The notes under the pieces are model-generated. The model was not told where the DNA came from. It worked only from the letters and a program-made list of their open reading frames with translations, and made no database searches. A stretch of DNA of 64,000 bases from Stictocephala bisonia (taxonomy: Eukaryota; Arthropoda; Insecta; Hemiptera; Membracidae), in the NCBI GenBank assembly GCA_035578905.1, contig JAQJVL010000804.1, positions 1 through 64,000 on the forward strand. The letters are read 5' to 3'. The translations under genes and the position numbers were made by a program. Shown one piece after another: positions 54,601-64,000 of this stretch. Positions within the stretch are counted from its first letter, which is position 1. The number at the start of each line of letters is the position of its first letter.

Positions 54601-56619
54601 ATTACATTCTACCTAGTTCTAGTATTGAGTACTGTGATGTTGATTCTGTACAGCAGAAAATCATATTCTATGAGGCCACAGACCAGCTTCTAAGGGAAGA
54701 CCAAGTCAAGTATATAAAATGTTTGATTCTATAGTGATTACAACTTTAATATATAAACCTTCTTTGTACACAGAAAGAAAAAAAGCAGAAAGGTCAATTA
54801 ACTTTAGTTAGTAGAGTATTGTTTGTCTTTTTCATTCTTAACTGACATGAACAAGTTAAGAATCATTTAATCTTATGAAGTTTAAACTGTGTAATTTTTC
54901 TCAGAGATATGACATTTCTGGTACAAATATATTTCATCTAATATTTATGCTATGAAGGTTCCTCACAGCCTTAAAAATAAAATAAAATTATACTTTATTG
55001 ACTTGGTAGGTAACAAACATTGGATTTATAAAGATACTTTTAAAATTAATTAATATGGAAAGGTTAGCAGATTTTTAAAATGTGTTATCGAGAATTTTAT
55101 GTTACAGAGGTTCAAACTATCAAGGATTGTACTGTATTTCTATTAGTAAAAGTAATACATGCTAGGCCTAGGTCAAATCACAGTTATTTAGATGATACTA
55201 TTTATGGTAACCATACTAGCCAATGAACTTACAAGAATAATACTGTGCTTGTAGTTCTAAGCCTATAGCTTATTAGAAATGATAAGCAAACAATAATAGT
55301 TAGGCCTAATTTAAGAACTATGCTATCTTGGGCCATTTTTCATAGATGTACTAGGTCTTGTAGATGATTATCGATTTGTCTTACACTAAAATTATAATAA
55401 CTGTGAAAAGTATAATAAATGAGAATTAAAGAATAGGTTACATTTTAAGCAGAAGTAATTATTTCATAGGACTAGTACTGGGCAAGATAAAACCTCAAGT
55501 TTAGATTTCATACAAATTTAGAATGAATAATCACTACTAACCTCCATAGTTATTATGTCCACTAATAAAATCTTAGAATTTCTATTTATGTATTGGGGAA
55601 AAAGGTGTGTTTGGTTAATTAAGGTTAGAAAGTTTTGACATTTAGAGAAAACAGATCAGAAGCTACGCCAATCAAAATTTACAAAAATTTCATACATCTA
55701 AATCTCCTACTCCTTCAGCCCAAGCACAGCTGATCCGCTTTTATTCACAAGTTTCTTCCTGCAGCTGTAGTAAAGTAAAGTTCGGTCAGATGTTTCAAGT
55801 TTGCGTTCATATTTACACCACAGACAACGAAACATACATAAGACAACGCTTGACCATGTAGCTTTTCTTCACTATTCAACGCCTTGGAATCATGAAGAAG
55901 TGGTTAGTGAGATTTTTACGTCCACAAAATACAATGTCATTTGGCACTCTCATTTTCTTTTTCAAGATTTTATTTTCACACTTTTCCCCATGAAATAATT
56001 CAGCTACTTAGTTATATTTGCAAGTAAATCCCTTTTCACTTCTGTTTCCTTGAATACTCGTTCATTCGTCTTTTTCTGCTGTCTATTTCGTTTTCATCGT
56101 TTTCCCCCATAAAAACACATTTGTGCTACAAAAACCGTTTTCAGTTTTGTAGTACATTATTAATAAACAATTTAAATATATTATATTTAAATTTTTCGAT
56201 AGAGATAAGGAATAAAAAGATAATATTCAAATAATGTATGACATTATGCTTAAAACATGACTAGTACCACACATTGACCTAAAGGCTTTTATTAAAAAAA
56301 AAAATAAATAAAAAAACACAAACACTGAACTATTTGCCCTTAGGATGGCACCATAACAAAGCCCATAATAAAACAATTAGGCTCAACCTTCTTATCATAA
56401 AAAAATACCTCTAGATATTTTTAGTGCAATATGTTCAATATCAGCTTGTCAAATAATTGAGATTAGACTGTTCCATTTTGTCAAGTTACTTGTATGATTT
56501 CTCAAAGAAATTACTAGATTTTTTAATCAATACCTACTTTATTTATACCACACCACTTAACCAAAATATCAACTTTTCAAACAAAAACGTAATCAATATT
56601 GGCATTTCGTGAATCGTGA
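54601..56619. other. Intergenic AT-rich sequence, nothing recognised
   Basis: About 2 kb without exon-like sequence or a nameable transposon. Confidence 0.6.
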
Positions 56620-56830
56620 TTTTGAAAAATGCAAATGTCATCAGCATACAGAAAGCTTATATTAATATCATCTTCAATATTACAAGCCAAGTCATTAACT
56701 ATTAAGAAAAGAAGAGGTTCCAAAATTGAACCTTGTGGGAAACCTTGGTCAACATTTATAAAATCAGATAAATTGCCTTCAAAATAAATTGCTTGTTATC
56801 TATGAGTAAGATATGATTACATGAAATGAA
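56620..56830 (-). pseudogene. LINE reverse transcriptase relic
   Basis: On the - strand, degraded text follows the RT palm: QGFP(Q)GSILEPLLF near 56750-56700, NDLACNIEDDINISF near 56700-56660, then the YADDICIF-like catalytic box near 56655-56630. Only this stretch is readable. Confidence 0.55.
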
Positions 56831-56989
56831 TAAGATTTTACTCGTATATGGAGTATATTTATGTGTGTGTGGGGGGGGGGAGGGCTTGTTGTATAGGTTT
56901 ATCTTTTATGTAAATATGGGATGGTGACTGATATTGCTGATGTCCATGTCAGCAATCGTTGATTTTTCGCACATATTTTTAATTTATAG

Positions 56990-57480
56990 TTATCTGTTTA
57001 TACTTAATGCTGAAGTGATATTCAGAATTGCATTTAAATCGGATTCTGTTTCCGCTACTAGGGCAATATCTTCAATAAACTTGATGCTTTGAACAAATAG
57101 TCCGTTATTTTAAAACTCTGTTTCTTGTTTTATTTCATCCACTTAAATATCTATGAATATATGAAAGAAGTCCAGGCAAAGTGAGCATCATGGTCTCACA
57201 CATATATTTATTTCCTTTAATTTACATAAGTTATCATTGCATTTATCGTTATAGTTTCAAAATCACCCCGATCTCTCCAAGCAATTTTTCTATCCTTGAT
57301 GTTTTGAACAGAAGAACCCAGACCACTCATCAAAGGATTCCATGAGTTAATGTATATTGTTCTCTATAAAATCTTTTTCAATGCTTGTAAAATCTTCATC
57401 ATTCCGTTTTACTTTTGAAATCCAAATTGGCCATCCCTCTGTGTTCTTCTATTTACTCTTTTAGTCTTGTTTTTATAATA
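56990..57480 (-). pseudogene. Second LINE RT relic, different family
   Basis: Degraded - strand text includes QFGFQK (about 57432), SSVQNIKDRKIAWR (about 57320-57280), VRP.CSLCLDFFHIFIDI (about 57205-57150) corresponding to the VRQGCSLSPLLFNIY box, and IKFIEDIALVAETESDLN (about 57085-57035) corresponding to the FADDIALLAE catalytic box. These versions occur in L2/RTE-like LINEs rather than the Jockey-like copies elsewhere in the window. Heavily mutated. Confidence 0.5.
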
Positions 57481-57938
57481 ATAATAAGAATTTAAGATGC
57501 AATTAAGATGAGTGATATTGTACTGCACTTGCTTTTTCTATATTTGAAGTGGTTATACATTATTTGCATAAAAAATACTCTTAAACGTTTTTATTGTATT
57601 CATTTAATACATTAATTATAGTTCTTTTGAGGTGTTGCGTAGTTTCTTTGATACTAGCAGTACACTGTTCATACTTTATCTTAGAAGCTGTTTCATCACC
57701 TCACTTCTTGACAGCGTAATCAACATCTTCTCTTGTTACTATGAAACTTTATTATCTGAATCTACGTGTTCTACTTTCTTCATATAGATCTTAGAACTCA
57801 TATTATTCATACAACCACTCCTAGTGTTCATTCTAACTTTCTGATGCTTGCTCATCGTTGGGTCTCTATTCCTTATCTATTGCAATATTACTCCTAATTC
57901 TTAACATTGTTTGTAAAGTGTTTCAGTTAACAAATCAT
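57481..57938. other. Intergenic, nothing recognised
   Basis: AT-rich spacer between LINE relics. Confidence 0.5.
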
Positions 57939-58385
57939 TCATTGTATCCGCGTGCAGGCTCTGGAATGCTCTGTCTGATAATATCATATCCATTGATAAG
58001 CGCACTCGGTTTGAGGCGGAGGTGAGGTGTTATCTGCTGCGAGCCTCGCCGGAGTAGTGGCTGGTGGCGCTATGAGGTGGTGGCGGTAAAGAGTGATTGT
58101 GCCGAATGAATGTAGTTTTGAATGAATGTAATGAATAACTGTAGTTTTGTTTGAGATAGTCAAAATATTTTTAAGTTTAAATATAATTGTTCACGTTTTT
58201 TGACTTTGTATGTTTTACTTCGTACATTGTAATTTTTATTTTTTATTTCCTTGTAAATTGTTAATTATATTTCAAATAATATCTTATTATGTATGATGAG
58301 GTTAAGTGGTAGAGAAGGCTTTGCAGCCCTAACTTCGCCTCTTGTAATATGAATAAAGACGTTTATCATTTCATTCATCTTTTTA
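57939..58385 (+). mobile_element. LINE 3' end fragment with hairpin tail
   Basis: It starts with the end of an RT protein (CRLWNALSDNIISID, then RFEAEVRCYLLRA). The 3' UTR ends at about 58297-58365 in GAGGTTAAG...GGCT-TTGC-AGCC...AACTTCGCCTC and AATAAAGACG. The tail has the same fold as the one at 32.35-32.40 kb, so the two fragments belong to related LINEs. Confidence 0.72.
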
Positions 58386-58999
58386 ACAATTTTCCTCTAA
58401 TCCATTTTTGTTCTGTGACATTCATTCCGTGGTCATATCTTTTTTATCTATCTGATTTTTTCAAAATTAATAGTTGAGTCAAGTAAATAATAGACAGTTA
58501 AATGGCATAAAGAATTGCACCTTTTTTGTACTGACTCTATTATTTCAGTGATGGTTGATTAATACATCGAATATTTGGCGTTAAAGAAATATTTATTGAA
58601 ATGAAACTTTTTCATAGCTGTTTGTATCATATAATCATACGCAATATAGTATTATGCAAGGTAACTAAAACATATGTTCTATTTACCGTGGCATTATGTA
58701 TCGTAAGGCAAATCGCTTGCGTCAAAATTCCAAGCGTAAGCGATACACTCCACCTATGGCTTTCGGAAAAGGCTTATTTTAGAGCTCTGATATTGTAGAT
58801 GACGGGAAAAGTATACGTTTTGCGATCCGCCTTAAGGGCTCCACCTCATAAGCCTTCAAAGTTCCCATGTTAACCTTAATAAGGTTTCTAACTTTAGTGT
58901 GTTTTATACTGTGGTAATATCACATGCATTAAATATTCCAGCTGTTCATTTTTTCATTATTATGCTATCGGTATTATCCTGATTGGTTGAAATTAACAT
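58386..58999. other. Intergenic, nothing recognised
   Basis: AT-rich spacer left of the fold-back element. Confidence 0.5.
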
Positions 59000-59250
59000 T
59001 AGATGGTAAAAAAGTTACCTCTGTTTTGTTCCGCCACCAACCTTCAGTTTTTTCGGCACTACCGGTTTCGAAGGGTGACCTTCTTTTTCAGGCGCACTTG
59101 GGCTTCACTTAACACTCTAAAGTTCAAATTCTTCTACTTGACAGTATAGTGACAGTATACTCAAACTTTAAAGTGAAAGAATTTGAACTTTAGTGTGTTA
59201 AACTCAAGATTGGTTTCGGAACAAACCAGAGGTAATTTGTTTACCATCTA
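59000..59250. mobile_element. About 250-bp fold-back element (MITE candidate)
   Basis: TAGATGGTAAAAAAGTTACC..TGTTTTGTTCC at 59000 is inverted at the right end (GGAACAAACCAGAGGTAATT..TTACCATCTA, to 59250). An inner pair (TTAACACTCTAAAGTTCAAA around 59117 and TTTGAACTTTAGTGTGTTAA around 59181) continues the fold, so most of the element is self-complementary. Bases outside both ends do not form an obvious duplication. Confidence 0.65.
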
Positions 59251-59838
59251 TTGTTTGTTAATGTTTTATACTAATTAACAAGGACAAGGCCAAAAATTTA
59301 AAAAAGCTGGGTAACTTTATGTTGCATTTAGTAGAGTAAAATGCCCAGACGGAATTAAATTGTTTATTGAAAATAGGCCTACAGTCGGCCAAAACAACGA
59401 AACAGAGAATTCTTACAAAAAAATATCGTGTATAGAGAAGTTTTAATACAACAATAATAGTTTATTAATTTGTATATATGATGATGAGTTTTACAATACT
59501 ACTAATAATTCTATGTTATACATTAAATATTTAACAGCAACATTTGTATTTTATTTATTTAGGAAACTTTGCCCCTACAAGACACTAGTATTTATGCATT
59601 ACCGAATATTTGTATTTTTTAGGTGTTTGATTTATTTTGAAACATTATAAATCCAGCTGTTCGAACCGAGTTTTTAGTTGATTAATCATATGTTGCTTAA
59701 AAGTGCGTGAACATCAATTATTCACTTACAAAATACAAAAACTTGATATTTTTACTATTCAATCTAAAGAGTTGTCCTTTTGTTTATCTTAGTCTCCGAG
59801 ATTTCTGTGCGTTTTGTTGAATTTTAAGTTTATGAGCC
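59251..59838. other. Upstream region of the orphan ORF
   Basis: AT-rich. A TATA-like CATTATAAATCC occurs at about 59643. No other signal could be supported. Confidence 0.4.
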
Positions 59839-60303
59839 ATGCCACGTAACAGTTTCGTCAAGTTATGGATGGACAAGATCATTGGTACATCTACAGAAAC
59901 AGCAGACCCATTAGAGGAAGACCCAATTCCATCCACGTCTACTGGTGGTTACACCACACAGTCACCACGACAACCTAAGGATCAACAAGAAACAGTCAAA
60001 TCTTCAATCCAGAGTTCTCCGAGTTCTTTCTCTTCGAACTCCACATCATCAAGAGAGTCCTTTACCAGAGCGTCACTAGAAGGACTAGTGAAACATAAGA
60101 TTCCGAATGTACTACGAACAACTACGGTGGACTCTAAATTCCAGATTATTCCTCCACTTCCTAGACTGTACCTTGGCGACAACACGGCGGACAAGTTGAG
60201 CAGAATACTAACCAAAATCGACTCCATGACCTTGGAGAGTGAGGAGATCAATCAGCTTGCATCAGTAGTGGCTCCACCGACAAACAAAGCTAAATATGAA
60301 TAA
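59839..60303 (+). CDS. Unrecognised single-exon ORF, 154 residues, Ser/Thr-rich
   Basis: ATG at 59839 (context GCCATGCC, fair for animals) opens 154 codons ending in TAA at 60301-60303, which overlaps a poly(A) signal AATAAA (60299-60304). The N-terminal half is rich in Ser, Thr, Pro and Gln and probably disordered (SSFSSNSTSSRES). The C-terminal half looks more ordered (FQIIPPLPRLYLGDNTADKL, then LSRILTKIDSMTLESEEI). There are no transmembrane segments or signal peptide. The local base composition is clearly more GC-rich than its flanks and the codon choice is even, as in a real gene. I do not recognise the family. Alternatives are a last exon of a longer gene, a retrocopy, or a young orphan gene. 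Confidence 0.55.
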   Translation: MPRNSFVKLWMDKIIGTSTETADPLEEDPIPSTSTGGYTTQSPRQPKDQQETVKSSIQSSPSSFSSNSTSSRESFTRASLEGLVKHKIPNVLRTTTVDSKFQIIPPLPRLYLGDNTADKLSRILTKIDSMTLESEEINQLASVVAPPTNKAKYE

Positions 60304-60548
60304 ATGTATTGTACAGTACTTATATATGGTGAATGTGGAGAATTTGATTGTGCAGTTTTCAATTTTGATTTTCAATGGACAACAATGAAATATGGTTTTA
60401 GCATTAAACAAATTATACTGAGTTAAACTCAAATGTATGTATTAAATAATAATTTCACATAAAGGAAACGTGCTTTATATGTGCACTTTTATATACCATT
60501 AATTTATACAATATATTTTATGTTGCTTGAGTCAGAAGATACCTCTGT
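60304..60548. other. Flank downstream of orphan ORF
   Basis: AT-rich, probably 3' UTR in its first part. Nothing else seen. Confidence 0.4.
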
Positions 60549-60755
60549 ACGTGTATGGATGGGCGGGTGGGTCAATATCATTGTACGTGTAGTGTGGGCG
60601 GGTGGGTCAATATCATTGTACGTGTAGGGGTGGGTAGGTGGGTCAATATCACTGTACGTGTAGGAGTGGGTAGGTGGGTCAATATCACTGTACGTGTAGG
60701 GGTGGGCGGGTGGGTCAATACCACTGTACGTGTATGAGTGGGCGGGTGGGTCACT
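60549..60755. repeat. 36-bp G-rich minisatellite, about 6 copies
   Basis: The unit ACGTGTAGGGGTGGGTAGGT plus GGGTCAATATCACTGT is repeated nearly six times with few changes. The period is a multiple of three, so both strands appear open. The GGTGGGT core again lies on the + strand, as in the arrays at 12.6 and 34.6 kb. Confidence 0.93.
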
Positions 60756-61839
60756 ACAAATGTACAACCAAGGCATTTCCTTTTACTTACGTATTTAAAT
60801 TTACATATAAAATCACGTAGTAGAAGCATTGAATTACGAGATAACATAAATTTTCATTACATTCATGTTCAAGGGCAAGGAACTTGAAAAATCTAAAGTT
60901 AAAGTCGGTTTTATTATGCCTAACATTATTTTTATATCTTAGAAACAAGTTGTTATCCATTAAATTGTATGCTAACTACTCTTAAATACTGAATTTTATT
61001 CGAACGAATTCAGAATTATCAGCTGTTATGCTAGTAAAAATAAAGACTACCCAAACGTGTTCATGAAGAAGTTGGTTGTTAGGTGTATCATTAGTTTGGG
61101 GCGTGTTTTAAATCAATCCACGTTGGTATTTAGTTTGATGGAGTGTTGGATTTTGTTAATATTATTTATTCTACAATTCTTGCGAAATATTCGAACCAGA
61201 CAGCAAAAAGACAGATTTCTTTTCTATTTCCAAAGAAACGTTCTTACTTAAAGGTACCGTACAGCTTGCAGATCCGATATTTTTTATTACTCTAAAGAAG
61301 ATCCTTCGCAATGTGGGTTATCTTGCAACATGGAGATATTCAAAGTAGATAGAATCTTCTTGAACCTTTGTTTATCCAACGAAAGTTGCGTTGTTCAAGG
61401 AAAAAACTAATACTGCAACCGACATTAACTATCATTAAGTGAGATACACGCAACGCACAAGAACTACTATACCATCCTTGCTGTTGCAATTTATGGTTGA
61501 AGGACTAAGTCCTTCCACCATGGTTGCAATTGGCCGATATATTGCTAAAAGGTAGTACCACTATACTGTAGTAGAAGTGGTCCAAACAACTTATAAGGAA
61601 TGGAACGGCATCCTTGCAGTTGTATCTGGCCAAAGAATTGCAGAAAAATCAGTTATTCAAGCCCCTTATAGGGAACAAGTTATGTTTATATCTTATGGCT
61701 TAAACAGCTAGCTAAAAATATATATGTATATATAAACAGCTCAAATGTATATCATGTGGCTTTCATACGTCAGCTACCAAACTAATAAAAGGTTAAAAAA
61801 TGACAAATAAAAAATATCAAAATAAGATAAAATCTACAA
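60756..61839. other. Intergenic, nothing recognised
   Basis: About 1.1 kb without exon-like sequence or a nameable element. Confidence 0.5.
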
Positions 61840-61869
61840 CACCAAGTACTTGTGTCTTAATGTTTAAAT

Positions 61870-62400
61870 ATTGATCTCCCACCACAGAGCTAAATTTAGG
61901 TTTCATACCCATTCAACATATGCTTCTCTGAAGATCAGCTAATTCCCCCTGAAAAGGCCGCAATGGGCACTCATCAACTATGTGATCCATAGTTTTAACT
62001 TCGACTATGCAATTACATGACTGATCATTTGTTATTCCCACTTATATTTCCAGTATGTGCCTCTTCCCACATCCGTGCGAAAACGACTCAACATGTTCCA
62101 TTCCTTACGAAGAAGGTTCATATTCCATCGATGACGATCATAGGATCTGATAGCACAAACCTGTTTCGACCGTCAAATATGTCCCAAGTTAACTCCCAGT
62201 TGACTTTGCGAAAAATTCGTTTAAGATTAATTGGGAATCCAGTCGAAGTGGTGATTTTTTTAAGTTACCCGCATGTTGTAGGATATTTTGCAAAATGGGG
62301 AGTTTCGGAGTAGATATGATCTTTTTTAACTCTTTGAGAAGTGTCTCTTTGTGCCTTATATTCGGATGACCTATGTTGCACAGCACTGAAAGCCATGGCA
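61870..62400 (-). pseudogene. LINE C-terminal region relic
   Basis: The - strand reads IGHPNIRHKETLLKELKK (about 62375-62320), ELTWDIFDGRNRFVL (about 62185-62150) and TNDQSCNCIVEVKTMDHIVD (about 62035-61975). These match the linker and terminal Cys/His region of R1/Jockey-type polyproteins (N.R....LLKE; W....NR.R; CDCG..QTM.HI). It is related to the fragment at 30.95-31.1 kb. Confidence 0.65.
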
Positions 62401-62477
62401 GAGGGGGGGGGGTTGCAAAGAGGAAACAACCCTCATCGCTGTGTTTAGTTTAGTTGTATATCAAACTCTGGTACATG

Positions 62478-63030
62478 TTAAAAACTCAAGTAAAAAAAAC
62501 CTTTAAAATTTCAACTATAAAACTCAACTAAAAACTCATAAAAAACTGAACCAAAAAGACTCAACTACAAAAAACCCAACTAGAAAACTCAACTAAACAC
62601 TCAAACAAATCAACTACATATTTCAACTAAAAAACTCTAGAAAAAGCTTAACTAAAAATCTCAACTAAAAACTCAAATAAAAAAATTAAACTAAAAGAAG
62701 TCAAGTAAAAAAATCAACTAAAAACACAATAAAAAAATCTACAAAAATCTAAAAAACTTCAGAAAAATCTCAACTAACAAACTCAACTAAAATAACCTAA
62801 CAAAAAACTCAACTAAAAAAACTCTAGAAAAAACCAAACTAAAAAAACGAAAAACTCAACTAGATGACTCCAGAAAAAGCTCAACTAAAAAGCATCAACT
62901 AAACACCTATACAAAAATCAACTAAAAACTCAACTAAAAAAAACTCAACTTAAAACTCTACTAATAAAACTAAACTAAAAAAAACTCTAGAAAAACTTAA
63001 CACTCATCTAAATAAATTCAACAAATAAAC
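62478..63030. repeat. CTCAACTAAAA-rich simple-sequence array
   Basis: About 40-50 irregular copies of a 10-13-base unit (CTCAACTAAAA, with variants CTCTAGAAAA, ATCAACTAAAA). The unit boundaries drift and A-runs vary in length, as in a cryptic repeat evolving by slippage. The strand is almost free of G. Confidence 0.92.
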
Positions 63031-63099
63031 TCAGTTAAACCACACGGGATCACAATATTCAGTAGTATAGCATAAGCTATAAACAAGGCTGCAGTAAGT

Positions 63100-63960
63100 A
63101 AACCTTGTGCGTTGAATTCATACGACGATCCAGCAAGTTGCTTCACAATGTTATTTCTGGTTCTCACTTTAACTGCTGTTTTCTGTATGTGACTTTTAAA
63201 TGTCGATTTAAACTTAGTCCCAAATACTGTGGATGCTCATTGTGTTTCAGCCTCAGCCTAGCACCAAAAATGTTGTTCAGTTTTTGATTAGCTATTACTC
63301 AGGTGGAAGCAGGTAAATTCTGTCTGTTGGATTGAGGTTTAGCTTCCAGGATCTAAAAAAAAATCAAGTGTAAGTGTTCTTTCTATTTTTGATAGGTCTA
63401 TGTCCTCTATTGGGTTGCGAGAGCAATATCATCATCATATATGAATTTTCTGGACTGAGTGGTGGGAATATGATGCATACATTGAATAAAAGAGGAGCAA
63501 GAACAGAGCTTTGTGGAAGCCTATCATTCAGGTGCCAAAATGAACTTTCTCTGCAACCCAGGCAAACTTTAATTAATCTGTTGTAGAGGGTGGAATCCAG
63601 AAATCACAACAATCGAGGACATGGATTAAGTTGTACAATTAATTTAAGTACGAGGCCGTTCCTCTAGACTGTATCATAGGTTACTGAAAGATATAAAAGT
63701 GCTGCTGATGTTTTCTTTTTCTTTTCAAACCTATTCTTAATTAATTAAAGATGTCAAAGAAAGTCGTCACAATTTTCGACCAGGTCTGAACCCAACTTGT
63801 TCAACAAGGGTCCTGTTATTGAAAATACACTTTTTCCTTAAAAAATGTTAAAGAGTAAATTTTAATTAATTACGAATTTCAATACATTTTTGAAGTTCAA
63901 GGTTTAAATTTTGTTACTAATTCTATCAATTTCTTTATAAAAAATCTATCATTAGCAACA
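63100..63960 (-). pseudogene. R1/Jockey-like LINE RT relic
   Basis: - strand text includes EQVGFRPGRK (about 63800-63770), NNRFEKKKKTSAALLYLSVT followed by YDTVWRNG-like sequence (about 63735-63655, motif A, Asp changed), CRESSFWHLNDRLPQSSVLAPLLFNVCI (motif B, NGLPQGSVLAPLLFN, about 63560-63475) and weak YADD-like sequence near 63440. Spread over frames with stops; not functional. Confidence 0.65.
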
Positions 63961-64000
63961 AGGCTAAAGGAGCTTACGTTGATATGTTAGATTCAGTAGC

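Larger units (their letters stand above)
61840..63960 (-). mobile_element. R1/Jockey-like LINE, decayed and split by a simple-sequence array
   Basis: The - strand carries RT text from 63960 to about 63100, then a CTCAACTAAA-rich array (62478-63030), then the C-terminal part of the same kind of polyprotein (62400-61840). The order is as expected for one element, so the array probably expanded or inserted within it. Many stops. Confidence 0.7.

Noticed and set aside
60504..60847. Open frames of 60-90 codons with Pro/Thr/Tyr repeats
   Set aside because: They are translations of the 36-bp minisatellite on either strand.

Overview
The window looks like AT-rich nuclear DNA from an arthropod, most likely an insect. 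Genes are split by long introns with GT/AG boundaries. Two conserved metazoan genes can be read exon by exon, and most of the remaining recognisable sequence is decayed transposons. The insect reading rests on the close match of the Orai protein to the known insect form and on the mix of transposons (Copia, Jockey/R1-like LINEs, Tc1/mariner, piggyBac and P-type elements). The order cannot be fixed from this sequence.

Host genes. ANKMY2 (ankyrin repeats plus MYND finger; ciliary trafficking) lies on the + strand in five exons from 2108 to 12380. Its N-terminal exon or exons lie left of the window. Orai, the pore subunit of the store-operated calcium channel, is complete on the - strand in three coding exons (33917-33795, 30229-30024, 27794-27467; 218 residues). 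The two genes point at each other across about 15 kb of transposon debris. An unrecognised single-exon ORF (59839-60303, +) with a poly(A) signal is the only other plausible host gene. One possible exon lies at 53143-53003 (-).

Mobile DNA, left to right: Copia reverse transcriptase/RNase H fragment (1-1400, -); 305-bp piggyBac-type MITE (3980-4284); full-length but frameshifted Tc1/mariner-type element (4716-6023); mariner relic (about 6990-7885); G-rich minisatellite (12615-13040); LINE with endonuclease and RT (14206-17480, -); two tRNA-derived SINE copies (18.0 and 18.8 kb); palindromic MITE (19605-20186); Tc1 relic (about 21.1-21.96 kb); 1.62-kb long-inverted-repeat transposon (22769-24388). 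Inside the Orai gene there are a SINE copy, LINE tails and a piggyBac-type element (32403-33523) sitting in a LINE tail.

Upstream of Orai: a 3.3-kb tandem array of 51- and 48-bp units (34.57-37.9 kb); a THAP/P-element relic with inverted ends (38678-40946) into which a SINE has jumped; pogo/Tigger remains (43.9-44.5 and 50.86 kb); a second LINE (47.82-49.9 kb, +); a small inverted-repeat element plus SINE (54.0-54.6 kb); LINE relics (56.6-58.4 kb); a fold-back element (59.0-59.25 kb); a 36-bp minisatellite (60.55 kb); and an R1/Jockey-like LINE (61.84-63.96 kb, -) split by a 550-bp CTCAACTAAA-rich array.

No rRNA gene, canonical tRNA gene, CRISPR array or bacterial operon was seen. The most interesting items are the P-type element, the apparently uncatalogued tRNA-derived SINE family, the large frame-preserving tandem array, and two LINE tails whose 3' hairpins differ in sequence but keep pairing.
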